NCBI GenBank assembly: GCA_025201365.1
Contig: JAIXMF010000006.1
Span: forward strand, 62,001-126,000
Direction: 5' to 3'
DNA: 64,000 bases
Source: Syncephalis plumigaleata
Taxonomy: Eukaryota; Zoopagomycota; Zoopagomycetes; Zoopagales; Piptocephalidaceae
The position numbers and the translations under genes are program-made. Under the pieces are notes generated by a model. It worked only from the letters and a program-made list of their open reading frames with translations. It did no database searches and was not told the DNA's origin. This document shows positions 42,470 to 53,867 of this stretch, one piece after another. Positions within the stretch are counted from its first letter, which is position 1. Each line of letters opens with the position of its first letter.

Positions 42470-43170
42470 GATATATTTAACCGAAGCGCAGACGAGGGAT
42501 CAGTAGATTAGCACATTGATACAAATGTATCTGTGCTAATGGGACATAACATAATAAATAAAAGGATTGGGATGATGCAAAGGGAGGGTTTCGATGTATA
42601 AGCAAACATTATAAGATAATGTAAGTAGAGGAGATATAAATACATAGAGGCATTATAAAGCAAAAACAGCAATAAAATATAATAGCGTAGACATTAAGTA
42701 TTGGAAATAAGCAAACATATGTTGAATTATAGCAGTATTGAAACAGGATAATACAAGGAAGAAAGATTAGAAATACATAGATATATTACAGATTGAATAG
42801 GATAGCGCGAATAAAGAGCGATTAAACATACACAGAAACATATCATTAAATGAGGCCAGTCATCATGATAGCAAGTAAACTAAGCCCCTTCTCCAGCGAA
42901 GGCAGCAACATGATAGTCAAATATCATGGCAAAGCGTAGCTTAATGATATTATGATGGCAAATTGACCTAAACACATATCATTATAGAATAAAGATACGT
43001 ATTCAAGCATTTGCAAACCGATACATTTCATAATACTCATATAATAGAGAGGCTACCCAGCTACATTAACAACTGAATGACCTGTAGAAGCAATGGCGCA
43101 ACTTACCACTTCTCAAGGGGTTACATGGTACGAAATCTTGATAAAGGAAAATGGAGTCTCACCATTGTTT

Positions 43171-43205
43171 TGCAGTACCTTCATATTATACATGAAGGTA
43201 CTGCA
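43171..43205. repeat. Perfect 14-bp inverted repeat (hairpin)
   Basis: TGCAGTACCTTCAT and its exact complement ATGAAGGTACTGCA flank a 7-base loop (ATTATAC). Downstream, GCAAGCAAGTAGC occurs twice (43203-43215 and 43244-43256). CTTCATATTATA of the hairpin recurs at 43215-43226, where it starts a second, weaker stem (TTCATAT...ATATGAA). A third stem GCCGACACC/GGTATCGGC (43264-43288) follows. Could be an RNA-coding segment or a decayed inverted-repeat element. Confidence 0.6.
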
Positions 43206-44014
43206 AGCAAGTAGCTTCATATTATATAAGTATATGAATGTCCGCAAGCAAGTAGCGTAGAAGGCCGACACCCGTTACAGGTATCGGCATTACACTGAGC
43301 TGGAAAAGCCAACTACGCTCATTACCACACTCAGCGCTACGCTATACGCAAACAGTTTACAGAGCACTGACCTATTTTACTATGTGTATGTTTAAACAAA
43401 GAAAGACAAAAGGGAAAGTAAGGAATGAAGAATGAAGTAATGAAGGGTGAAGAGAAAAGTAAAGGGAAAGAGAAGTGGCTGTATCAACCACTCATAAGAT
43501 ATCCAGTTCTTATCGATGAAGGGTGTACTGGCCTGTTATGAGCGCTTCTGTCATTGGCTAATCAGCACAGGATATCAAAGAGACGATAAGGCCTTCCTAT
43601 TTAGTAAGATAGGTTTCAGTGATACGGATAGCTATTTGTCCTTGGATTTAGAGGGTCAAACGACCTAAGCTGCGTTCCCCCAGTTGGGTGTGCAATGCCG
43701 TGATTACAGCGTACTAGAAAAAACCAGTATGGAAATAGGAGTAATAGCACACACGTTGTTGCAATACGTACATAAGCGTGCATGGCCCGTGCGATATACC
43801 TGTCCTTATTAACTAAGCATAATAAAATAAGTGACACTAGAACTTAGCGAGATAGTTACTCATAGTAAACAAGCTAATCATTTGCACGCAATCACCGCGT
43901 AGTAGCGGCTTCACGTGATTATAGCGCTCACAACAAGGATAACAGCTTAACTCTGTGCGGATTACAAGATCATTGACCAAGAAGTGAGACATAGCGGCCC
44001 AATAATCGATCTCG

Positions 44015-44070
44015 TCTATCCGATCCACTCCATCTCATTTCATCTATTCGATCCACTCCATCTCATATGC
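44015..44070. repeat. 28-bp tandem duplication upstream of the CHK2-like kinase
   Basis: Two near-identical copies of TCTATYCGATCCACTCCATC plus TCAT and four variable bases, at 44015-44042 and 44043-44070, about 115-170 bases before the kinase start codon. Differ at few positions, so a recent duplication. Confidence 0.7.
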
Positions 44071-44182
44071 CTGACTCATCCACTTCCTCTATGACGAAAT
44101 AACTTCTTTTTCTTTTTGCTTCTAGCAAACTGCTCTTTTTACTAAACGAATTAACGTTTCACGCTACTACCACTTTTCATCC

Positions 44183-46333
44183 ATGTCCGCTGCTACATCC
44201 ACCGCTGGTTTCAGCTTCTCGTCACCGCACAGTGATGAGTTGTATGTAAATCTACCCAAATGTTGGAAGACAATAGCCAATAAGGTGAAGCGGAGCATGG
44301 TTGGATGGGTTCAAGCTATTGGCGCCAAGATCACAGGTATGTACCGCTAATGTTTATACGAGTAACTACTAATCAGTACATAGAGCATACGTTGGTGCCA
44401 GGTCAGACGCTCCGCATTGGGTCCGACAATACGTTGTGGTAAGTCCTACTATATTATTAAAGCCCCATATATACTAACGATATCTCCGTTTTAAACAGCA
44501 ATTACCCGCTCAAGATAAATAACTTGTCGGGCGTCTACTTTGAGCTGGCAGTGGTAAGTCAATAATAGCTGCTTCACAAGTATATCGCTAACTATAGTAT
44601 ACATTGATAAATTATACTTTAGACCAACGAGGACATTACGTTTAAGGTAGGTAGCATACTAAAGCGTTTATTACTAGCACTAACACCATAACTAGAACAT
44701 AATGCTCCCATCTGTAAAAGGTAAGTTACCCACACCATCCAATACACAATGACTTATACGATATGTAGTCGAAGGAGTTGAAATAGATGTTGGCAAACAA
44801 ACAGGTCTCTTGCAAGGCTTCCATATCGTTATTCCCGGGTGCACAAGTAAGTTAGCAGTTAATACAATCCATGGCTGTCATTAATCATACTTGTATTGAT
44901 AGCAACGTTCGTTGTGCATAAGCTGGAACTGACGACTGTTGATGATAACAGCGACGATGCAGCATACAATGCGGTAAGTTGTAGTATAATCTAAAGATAG
45001 CGATATTAACGAGCATTGTGTTATAGTGGGCAAAGGAAGATTTCATTATGACTAATACGGAGCTAGGAGCGTAAGTGCTTTCTAAATGCTAATACTGACG
45101 GAAAGCTAATCAACATTAATTGCTTAGAGGAGCATATGGATCTGTGTGCCTTGGCTTTGATATTTCCACGTCTAAGCGTATTGCCATCAAAACGATATTC
45201 GGTAACCATCAATATACAGCTTCCGAAGAGGTGAACACACTCAAAGAACTGAGTGGCCACCCATACTTCATTCAGATGATTGATACACATACAACCTTCC
45301 AGGCCATGTATATCGTACTACAACATGCATGGGGGCATCTGGGCCGTTACATTCGCCTTCATGTGACGGTCCCAGAAGAATGTGCGAAGGTGATTTTCAA
45401 ACAACTATTAAAAGGCATCAAGGTAAGTTACATTATGATTAACGATGCTATAGAATACTAACTATTTATTAGATCATGCATGATAAGAACTTGGTGCACG
45501 GAGGTAAGCTATACTAATGAATTCCTCATACTATTATTAACATATCATTTACTACTAACACTATTGCACCATTAGACATTAAGGTAAGTATTAATTTATT
45601 AGCAGCATATCATATCATGGCTAACAGTGTTCTTGATAGCCCGGCAACATCTTGTTGCTGGAGTTCAGTCAGGCGCCCACGGCTGTCTACGCCGATTTTG
45701 GGCTTACCAAAAAGCTCGCGTCCTCCGTATCCCTCCTAACAAGCTTTGATGGTACGCTAGAATATATGGCACCAGAAAAGTTGAACATCAATGATGATTG
45801 GGAGGGTATCAAGTCGGACTACAAGTACAAGAACTCAAGTACAGCACAACAGCTGGAATTACCATCATTTTCAAAGGATGGTTATGGAAAGCCCTCTGAC
45901 ATGTGGAGTCTGGGCATAACGCTATTCCAAATGGTATTCGGTAAGTGGCTAAATAATTATAACTTGCTTTTATTAATATCAATATCATTATTAGGGAAAT
46001 TACCATTTGGCAAACCACGCTCGATGGTCGACCAACTACATGATATTTTAATTATAAATGCTGATACTCATAACAAAGATGGGCGAGTCAGCAACCAGTG
46101 TAAGTAAAACAATTATTATTAGTTTATTGCTTGCTAACTATTGATTAGGTATGGAGCTCATACACAATCTACTAAAAGTAGATAGTGACAAGCGATACAC
46201 GGCAGAGGAAGCAAGCCCACCTGCTCCTCTACTACAGCAATCCCTCAAGCGCAAGTGGCGCAAACCCTCCATTCCAACTCGCATCCATTACCCGCGCAAG
46301 GCCAAGCGAGGGCCTATTAACTACAACTGGTAA
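44183..46333 (+). CDS. CHK2/RAD53-like protein kinase with degenerate FHA region
   Basis: Fourteen exons (starts 44183, 44384, 44499, 44623, 44696, 44769, 44903, 45027, 45128, 45473, 45576, 45640, 45995, 46149) give 476 residues. Residues about 50-135 have FHA-like spacing (LRIGSDNTLCNYPLKI, LSGVYFELAV, LLQGFHIVIPG), but the usual phospho-threonine-binding G-R, S and R-H residues are not conserved. Kinase: GAGAYGSVCL loop, AIKTIF lysine, LVHGDIKPGN (HGD in place of HRD), ADFGLTKK, EYMAPEKL, PSDMWSLGITLF. A basic tail ends RKAKRGPINYNW. Exon 11 is only 8 nt (45576-45583) and supplies the D-I-K of the catalytic loop. Probably an active CAMK-group kinase; the FHA call is inference. Confidence 0.75.
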
Positions 46334-48530
46334 GTAAGCCTTTATTTCAATAGATACATGACTAACGTATTATTAGTTAAATATGTAATACTATTTTCTT
46401 CTTTTCTTCTTGGATCGATACTTTGCTTAACATGTATTCTATACTAAATAAATTCTATGCTTTATTCTAATTCTCGATTACTCTTACAATCAAAATGATG
46501 CTAACAGCACATACACAAATCATTAATAAATGCTTATACTATTCCTTTATCACACGTGTAGTTGAATGCCTAGCATACTGAATCTATTTATTCAAGTGTT
46601 CGACAATATCAGCATACATATTTTATTTTAATCATCACTCTAAGCAGATACAACTAATACCATCTTGCTACTCCCCTCATTCCACCTTTACTTTCATACA
46701 CTCACTTTCGCTCTCTTTATTCATTATGACTATCTATTTCCATCATTCTACCTTTCCACTACATACACATGCTTGTCACTACTGCCATTTCACACTGCAT
46801 ATATTCACTATTCCACCTATTGCTCATTTCCCTTGTTATTTACTTCTTTACGCAGCACGCGTCTTCTTCGTGTCAACTACATTCTAGTTGTTTCCCTTGT
46901 TTTCCTTTCCCTTTACTTCTTTACCAATATGCGTCTCCTTCGTGCTAACCTCGCTTCACTGTCATTCAACGACATGTGTCTTCTTTGTGTCAACTACATT
47001 CCACTTGTCAGTAAACGACATGCGTCTACTTCCTCTTAACTATATGCTAGTTGTTTCTTTCCTTCTATTTACCTATTTACTTTCTCAGTAATACGCGTCT
47101 TTTTTGTGTCATTCTATTCTTCTATTCTTTGTTTATTGTTTCCGGCTATTCCTTTGTTTACCACTAATCTTAGCTCATTTATGTGCTCATTTGTCTTTAG
47201 TATCATAACACCTTTGTTTATTGTTTGTTCTACTCAATAGCATACATTGTTCTGTCTTGTATGCGTAATGTTGCTTATGTGTCTGCTATCCTCGCTGATA
47301 CACGTCATCTCCACCTTGTCTTTCTTCCACTATTCGTTCATATATCACTCCACTCTATCATAATAATATCTACACGCGGTTACTCCACTACAAGCACACG
47401 TCGTTTCTGCAAGTTGTTCGAGTATGCGTGTCTTTGTACCGAGTACTTATTACTTTATTACTTGTTCATTCGCTTTCATTATTAACAATATATCACTTGT
47501 CGTTAGTCTATTCCTCGGTCTTGTTCCATTCTATTCTCGACTACCGGTAATGTACAACCTGCTAAGCGTACTGATCAGTTATTCATTCGTGACATTTGTC
47601 ATTCCTCGCTATACTGACAGCGCTGCTTCTTGTCTATACAATAGCGTGTTTATTTACCTTAATTGCCGCTGATTGGCATAATAGGACAGTGCAAATAACT
47701 AAACGTACACGCTATATGCAATCTTCTCTTCTTCTCTTCTTCTCTTCTGCTCCTTCTGCTCATTTCTACCGTTTCTCTGTGCTTTCTTGCTTTCACACGT
47801 CACTTACACGCCTAATAAATTACCATGGATCACACCTGTCCATTTTATTTATCTCTTTCTTTGATCACATACATGTAGACATTATTGTAGTGTTATCAGA
47901 TGTAAGCATATATGTATGATCCTTTGTCATATACATGCTAACAACTTATTAATTGGAATGATTGGTATACTGCTCGTTCTTAATTGTACTATATTGCCAG
48001 CAAACAGTGTAGGCTCATTTTAGTTTAATCATTCTATTCTATTGCTGTATTATAATCTTGTCTTGACTGTAGGTGACTTCGTGGCATGGACCTGTGCTTG
48101 TATGAGAGTGTTAACGTACCAATGTTGTCTTTATTGTTATGCTTAATGATCACTGAATGCACGATTAATTAAGCATCGGTATTATTACTATAGCATATCC
48201 AGACGTAGAGTTCGACAACGACTCGATATACAGCATATGGTTATGGAGTATGCGAGTATTTGTAATGTGCATCCGCTTTATTTAGTACGGTATAGTTGAC
48301 ACTGTAAACTATCATTGAAGCATTTGGTAAAATCGAGCATTGCATTCTTGTTGTAAGCATATATGCATACGCGGTCATTCCATTCACTAGTTTGCTAGCC
48401 ATTAAATTGTTAATAACATTAGCCGAATACGACTACAAGACAGCACATGGCTTACGGGTAAGATGATAGCAAAAGACATGTATATATATAAATCCATCTA
48501 ATAAATTGCACTAGATTTATTGATTGTGAA
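46334..48530. other. Gene-poor, T/C-rich interval
   Basis: 2.2 kb of pyrimidine-rich DNA. Six ORFs (46665-47919, plus strand) are Leu/Ser/Phe-rich products of skewed composition and repeats, not genes. RNA-binding-like scraps appear only at the right end (see 48531). Confidence 0.5.
46855..47120 (+). repeat. Degenerate tandem repeat, about five units
   Basis: Units start with a GCGTCTTCTTCGTGTCAACT-like anchor at about 46861, 46930, 46976, 47020 and 47095, spaced 45-75 bases. Between anchors are TAGTTGTTTCCCTTG and TTTACTTCTTTACC-like blocks. Copies differ by 10-30 percent, so the array is old. Confidence 0.5.
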
Positions 48531-48728
48531 TTGAATAGAGTAGTACCGATGGCCATAACAGCAATGAATGGATTTGAAGTAGGCGGCAATAATCTCCATG
48601 TTATTACAGCCATGATACCTGGTACATTGATCGAAGGTATGAAGGTACTAAAAGGATTGGTACCACTTCAAGCATCACCTGCTACGATAGCCAATAATAG
48701 TGATAATAATAGCGGTGATGTCAGTTGA
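48531..48728 (+). pseudogene. Possible RRM-protein C-terminal exon or remnant
   Basis: The frame reads PMAITAMNGFEVGGNNLHVI, then TAMIPGTLIEGMKVLKGLVP and a Ser/Asn end with a stop. A-I-x-A-M-N-G-F-E-V-G-G-x-x-L-x-V is the last helix and strand of an RNA-recognition motif of the PUF60/U2AF-like type. Upstream I find only a scrap that could be RNP1 (YGYGVCEY, near 48235-48258) and no set of exons that joins in phase. It is therefore either a partial copy or a decayed gene. A short exon upstream cannot be excluded. Confidence 0.3.
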
Positions 48729-48958
48729 TTCACTAAACAAATAAAATTAGCCGAGGTGGCAATCGTGTATATACGCTGTTAGCATTATGTATATGCCATC
48801 AACAGTTGATCGTTAAAATACACGCTAATCTTTATAAAGTATCGTACACCTTCTTAATGTCATTTTTTTTAAAAAAAGGTTTATTCTCTTAACGAATCGC
48901 ACAAGAAAAGAAAGGGAGAAGAGAAAAGAGAAAGAGATGTGGTAGTGCATTGATCTTC

Positions 48959-50923
48959 TTAAAACGGTGCGCGTATCGTATTGTAAGCCGGCGTAATATC
49001 GTATCGTTTCGCTTGTTCTCTAATCCCGTCCTGTGAATTGGCACGTCGATGCGGTTTCGAGTGTGACCATAGGAAACAACACCTTAATGATTGACTTGAT
49101 GAGAACCTATTTAGACGTGGACGCGTAAACGATGTTGATGCAGCAGCAGCAGATGATGATGATGATACTCCTGTCGGTTTAGATGAATGATGCTGATCCA
49201 TACGAGGTGCCAAGTAATGATGATTGATCGTGATGGGACGCGTGTCAACAGGACTACGACGAGTTATGGATGGTTTACGCAGCACGAATATGGACGATGC
49301 GGGTTCAATGGATCGTGAAACTACGGTGGATGATTTGCTAGAGTGCTCATTCGTTAGCGTGGTAACCTCCAAGGTGTGAGAGACCATTGTCGCTTGATGC
49401 GACATATCGAGATTGTAGATACTGCTACGAGCGGAACTTGGTGTACCCAATGAATTGGTGGTCGAGTCAGAGTACCACTGCGGTGGAATCCAATTAATAG
49501 GATCGTATGAATTGATTACATCGACAGAGCGAGATTTACGTCTAATTGTCGCGTCTAATCCGTCAAGAATACGATACCAATGACGTAGTTCCTGATAGAT
49601 GACAATTAGTTGAATGGGCTGGTAGGAGCAATTAGTAGTCGCTAGCTTACCACTTCATCCTCGGCCGTGATGTGAAGCGTACACTGGTTAACCGTGATGT
49701 CAATGATTGGCATATGATTCGAATGGGCGTGTTCCTGCTGCTTCCAACGAAGGGTGAATCCATCAGTAAGGCTAGTCTCACTGCGTGGTTCGGAATCCTA
49801 TTAATGCATTAATGTTTAATAATACTAGGTAGAAAATATATATATAGTAAACGGTAAAGAATCAACCTACTGTCTTTATAATAAACTGGTAAAGCTGAGC
49901 ACCTTGTAGCACTACCCATCGTCGTTTCCAGAAAGTGGGTGCTAGGAATGATTTACACTTGATCAAGAGATAGCCTTGAGCATACGGTTCATGATAAAGA
50001 TGTTTCTACAATATCATGGATTATTATCGAGTAGTGTGATCGGATATGGTTAAACATAACGCTTACAGGTATTCTAACGAAATCCGACCGATGATGCAGT
50101 TCCAATTCAATCTGTAATCATTTACACGTACTAAATATCGTTGTACCACGTATGTAGAGTGCACGCGTTGACTTACTTTATCCTGGAATTCATAATAGGA
50201 TAGTGGTCGCGCGTTATCAAGCCAGTGTCCCTAATGTTAACAACAGCAATGACAGCAATGGTCATTATTAGTGAATGTACACACGTGTTGTCGATAGACA
50301 ATAATGGTGCCAACCTTGGCCGGACAAAACAGGCCGAAACTAGAACGCCAGTTTAGTTCTTGCTCCTCCTGCTCCTCTTCATCTACGATATCTCGTTTGT
50401 GGTGTCCTTTTGCTTCATTAACGGCTGAGTAGACCTTCTTGGGACCACGTGGACCAAAGATAAAACTTAACGTACCACGGGGACAGGGAAAGAAGCGACT
50501 ATCAAACGATGGTGGCGCCTTCCAAAGATCGCATCTCAACAGTAGTAGGTCGCGCGTTTGACTGACAGTTACCGTGTCGGGTACGGAGCATGCGATAAAC
50601 AGGTGCTTAGCGATATAGCGAGCCTGTATACGAATCTGACGGGTGCTTGACTGCGCGGCCGTTTGGAATAGGGAGACACGCGAGGATTTGGCCGAGAGTG
50701 AGGATTGAATGGGGTTGCTCGACAAACCGTCATCAAGTCGACGAGTAAGAAGCGGAGTGGAAGACGAACGTTGATGCATTGGCGGACGGGAATTGCCGCC
50801 ATTAGTAGTATTACCACCACAACTAGTAAATCGATTTGCGGTGGAGTTTAGAACCTGTGTCGTTAATGGTAGACGTACTTCGTAATTTGATGTCGATGGC
50901 AACATATCCGAAACCATGACCAT
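48959..50923 (-). CDS. RA-like and PH domain protein
   Basis: Six exons (50923-50315, 50230-50177, 50111-50067, 50005-49871, 49797-49651, 49591-48959) give 540 residues, frame intact. After a Ser/Asn-rich start comes a ubiquitin-like/RA-type segment (RYIAKHLFIACSVPDTVTVS, LLLLRCDLWKAP). Then a PH domain (about 265-370): QGYLLIKCKSFLAPTFWKRR-WVVLQ through HMPIIDITVNQCTLHITAED and ELRHWYRILDGLD, whose late Trp is the PH C-terminal helix. The tail is long, Ser/His-rich and disordered. This RA-PH arrangement recalls MRL/Grb7-type adaptors, which link small GTPases and phosphoinositides to the cytoskeleton. Exact orthologue not recognised. Donor of exon 1 (GTTGGC) is weak. Confidence 0.7.
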
Positions 50924-51492
50924 TCTATGTATAATGTAATAAGATGGATAACCGCACTAATAGTAACAGGGAAGGAAATGTGGTATTGTAAAGAATATCA
51001 GTGTATGTATAAAAACACCTGAACAAGTTGAATTCTATTGAATATGAATACTAATAGCACGTAATATAGCAGCGATATCGTATATGAACGTTAATAATAA
51101 AGATGCAATAAGTATAGAGTGGAAGAGTCGTTCCAACCGTAGAGAGAGAGACGGAAAGAGAAGAGACGAGAGAGAAAGACGAGAGAGAAAGAGATATCGA
51201 ATAGATAGGAAGGAAGAGAGAGAGAGTTGAAACGAGTGATACTAACGAATTCGAGATACATAGCCATGCGATAACAGGCATCATGGAATGCACGAGTGAG
51301 GAATTAGCCAACCAGATCAAGTCATTCTCCTTGGCATGGCATTCGTCCATGAAGCAAAGAGAAAGGATTAACAAGTTGTGATATGGGCGATTGTTACACG
51401 TCCAATAAAGTAGCGTGTTGTGTGTGCGTATGTACGTAGACCACCCTGTTTCATAACACATTTTTTTTCTTTATTAACTCATTATCATAACA
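50924..51492. other. Divergent promoter with GA-rich tract
   Basis: Holds a GAGA-rich stretch (51140-51230), whose complement produces the serine-rich 136-codon ORF on the minus strand. A T8 run near 51463 precedes the downstream gene. No other gene seen. Confidence 0.45.
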
Positions 51493-52044
51493 ATGTTTAG
51501 TTTATTCAAACGACCGACCGCTAGTCCGCCTAGTGATCGCAAGTCTGCACCGCCTTGTTATCATGTGGTAAGTTGCAAGGGAAGAATGTGGCAATAGTGC
51601 CAGCAGTTGTTGCAGCAATGATATGTCAAACTTATGGTGGTATGCAATGTGGGACGCAGGAGGGCTTTTTGGATTGTGCATACTTTCACGCTGCCGTCAA
51701 CGAGGCAGAACAGCTGGAGAAGAACGGTGCTGTCGTAAACGTACGCTCCTTTGACGACCGTATGGTGTGGCTTGAACGCTTACACTCATTGCAAGAGGTA
51801 AGACTTGGGAGACGCCATATCTTTTAATAGGTTATGGTTATTATTATTAGTAAGAAGGTCATGGAATTATAGCGTAACTAATGGATTTACTGATTGATTT
51901 ATTGATTGATGCTAGCGAGTAAAAGGAGCCGGTATGCATACTACATCACCTATGGTGTTTACCGGTTGTCGTGAACGGGAATGGCAATTAATTGGTGGTT
52001 ACAGTGAATTGAAAGAGCATGTTGCATCGTCAGCATCACCTTGA
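51493..52044 (+). CDS. Stand-alone domain like the N-terminus of MDH1B
   Basis: Three exons (51493-51567, 51660-51797, 51916-52044) give 113 residues. After a basic/Pro start (MFSLFKRPTASPPSDRKSAP) comes FLDCAYFHAAVNEAEQLEKN, MVWLERLHSLQE, TTSPMVFTGCREREWQLIGG and YSELKEHV. The spacing D-C-x-Y-(F/Y)-x-x-A ... SP-(I/M)-(V/I)-(W/F) ... L/I-GGY-x-E-(F/L)-x-E-H matches what I recall of the glutaredoxin-like extension at the N-terminus of human MDH1B, a testis/flagellum-associated malate dehydrogenase. Here no dehydrogenase follows. Intron 1 (92 nt) is long for this genome. Function unknown. Confidence 0.6.
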
Positions 52045-52338
52045 ACTGCATCATCATCATCATCATTATTATTATTCGACTAGCGACAGTTAAATACTAA
52101 TAAAACAAAACGGATAAACTCATTGTACTATATTCCTGAATCATACATCTATCCTTCCTACATCGCTAATTGCATGTGATATTGATGAGCATGAATAACT
52201 AGTCGTTATACATTCACTAGACTGATAGGAATCGTTTAACATGGTACTGAAATGCTAAGCATACTATTACATACATACATGTCGATCTACATAATCATTG
52301 ATTATAACAATGGATAGATTTCCACTAACAAACGTTAT

Positions 52339-53549
52339 TTATTTTCCACGGCTAAATCGATCATTTAGTAGGTTTCCTTTTTGTAGCATGGTGCGCTGAC
52401 GCTTAACGTCCACACGTTGTACCGCCATGTCACGCTCACGATCGAATCGGTCATTAGTTTCGTCACCTTCATGATCATTGCTGTCGTTATTCAAGACGGT
52501 GGCTCGTTTCTTCTTCGTCTCCTTCTTATTATCTTTTAAATTCGATAAATGTTGCTCTAGTAGGGAAGGTCCACGAGATGCCGTTGCCTATTCATATCAT
52601 TTAATAGGATGAACATTAGATGAATATTTCATGCAACACTTACGGCTGATCTTGTATATTGTTCGTTTGTTGGAGTAACATTACGAGCGGATACAGGCCG
52701 ACCTAGTTCCTTTTCCTTTTGCTATTTTATACAGATTACACGTAGTTAGATATGTTCATTGACAAGTAATGCCATTTACCGCACGCGTTATGCGTTTTTC
52801 CCGTTCAGCCGGCGACTCCGTCCATAGAAAGTTATCCTGTTCCTCGCGAGGTCCTCGATAACCACGACCTTCAGTTTGTCTGAATCCAGTGGACGGTTTC
52901 TTCAATGGATCTAATGATGACGATGAATAGTATTATGCATCTCGTTCTAACAATACATAAATAATATTTACCCGTCGATAATTGCACGGTGGGTGGGACT
53001 AGCATCCATTCACCACGAGTTGGTTTACTGGATGCAGTATCATCGCCTGCCTCTACCTAAATAATACGATATGAGATTGTCGTATCATAATCTATCTGTA
53101 GTTGTAGTAGAAACACTTACGGATTCTACGGTACGTCCTGATGCTCTTGCTTCTATTTCAGCCATACGCTGTTGCTGTTCAATACTAGCCTAAAGTACCG
53201 CATAACTCAATAAATTATATGTTGTCAATTATAGTGGCTTCTATAGCCTTACCATAACTGCGACGGCTTCAGCTGGAAGCGGCATGGGACCTACGTCGTC
53301 GTCGCTGTCGTCGCTACTCTCCTCTACTGGACGAGCTGTAGTACCTGGCATAGCTGGTCCGATCACCTTTCTAGGTGCAGTCTGCCGAGTGGCTTGTAAT
53401 TCGGGTGGTAAACTTGGTCCATAAGATTCGTCTTCCTCATCCTCTTCCTCATTCTCCTCCTCCTTCTTTAGCTCATCTTGACTACTAGACTCCTCAGCTA
53501 CTGCTTTAGCCAAGTGTGGCGGTAGTGTTGGACCAATATGACGAGACAT
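52339..53549 (-). CDS. GPALPP1: GPALPP1-like protein (DUF3752)
   Basis: Six exons (53549-53253, 53189-53121, 53056-52972, 52910-52780, 52721-52644, 52587-52339) give 302 residues. The N-terminus carries repeated G-P-x-(L/M)-P motifs (IGPTLPPHL, YGPSLPPEL, IGPAMPG, VGPMPLP) separated by acidic runs. Next GEWMLVPPTV, FLWTESPAEREKRI and the conserved end FDRERDMAVQRVDVKRQ-RTML with NDRFSRGK. This is the full DUF3752 architecture; the family is nuclear and of unclear, probably splicing-related, role. Frame intact. Confidence 0.9.
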
Positions 53550-53867
53550 GCTAATAATAACAATAATAATAATGATAAAAGTAAAAAGTATATATGACTA
53601 TGCAAAATACAATTTACGATTTTAAGATTATGTATCAAAATTACTTTGAATTCTTGTGTCACTTGGAGTAAAACAACAACTTTGTAGCATATGAAAGGCA
53701 TGCTTTTATTTCAATTAACTCTAACAAGTTATACTATTGCTGCTACATATCTCTCAATTATAAATATTGACGATTAAATAGCAACTAACTAGGAGGTGCA
53801 AGAAGGTAAGCAATGATCATTTACCAGTCATTAGCTGGATGTATATCGTTGTCGTTGGCATGAAGGT
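53550..53867. other. Intergenic
   Basis: 318 AT-rich bases between two minus-strand genes: TAATAATAA repeats at 53555-53575 and nothing else recognised. A 67-codon minus ORF (53498-53701) is mostly GPALPP1 leader and repeat. Confidence 0.4.

Larger units (their letters stand above)
42470..44182. other. Gene-poor interval with structured DNA
   Basis: 1.7 kb without a convincing protein gene. Holds the hairpin cluster (43171-43290) and a 28-bp tandem duplication (44015-44070), listed separately. Minus ORFs at 43616-43837 and 43837-44028 are not low complexity but have no recognisable motif or exon structure. Confidence 0.45.

Noticed and set aside
43616-44028. Two adjacent minus ORFs of 73 and 63 codons
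   Set aside because: Mixed composition but no family resemblance, no clear splice link, and in a region with structured repeats. Not enough to call a gene.
46665-47919. Series of Leu/Ser/Phe-rich ORFs
   Set aside because: Product of T/C-skewed DNA and a minisatellite; no Met context, motif or splice pattern.
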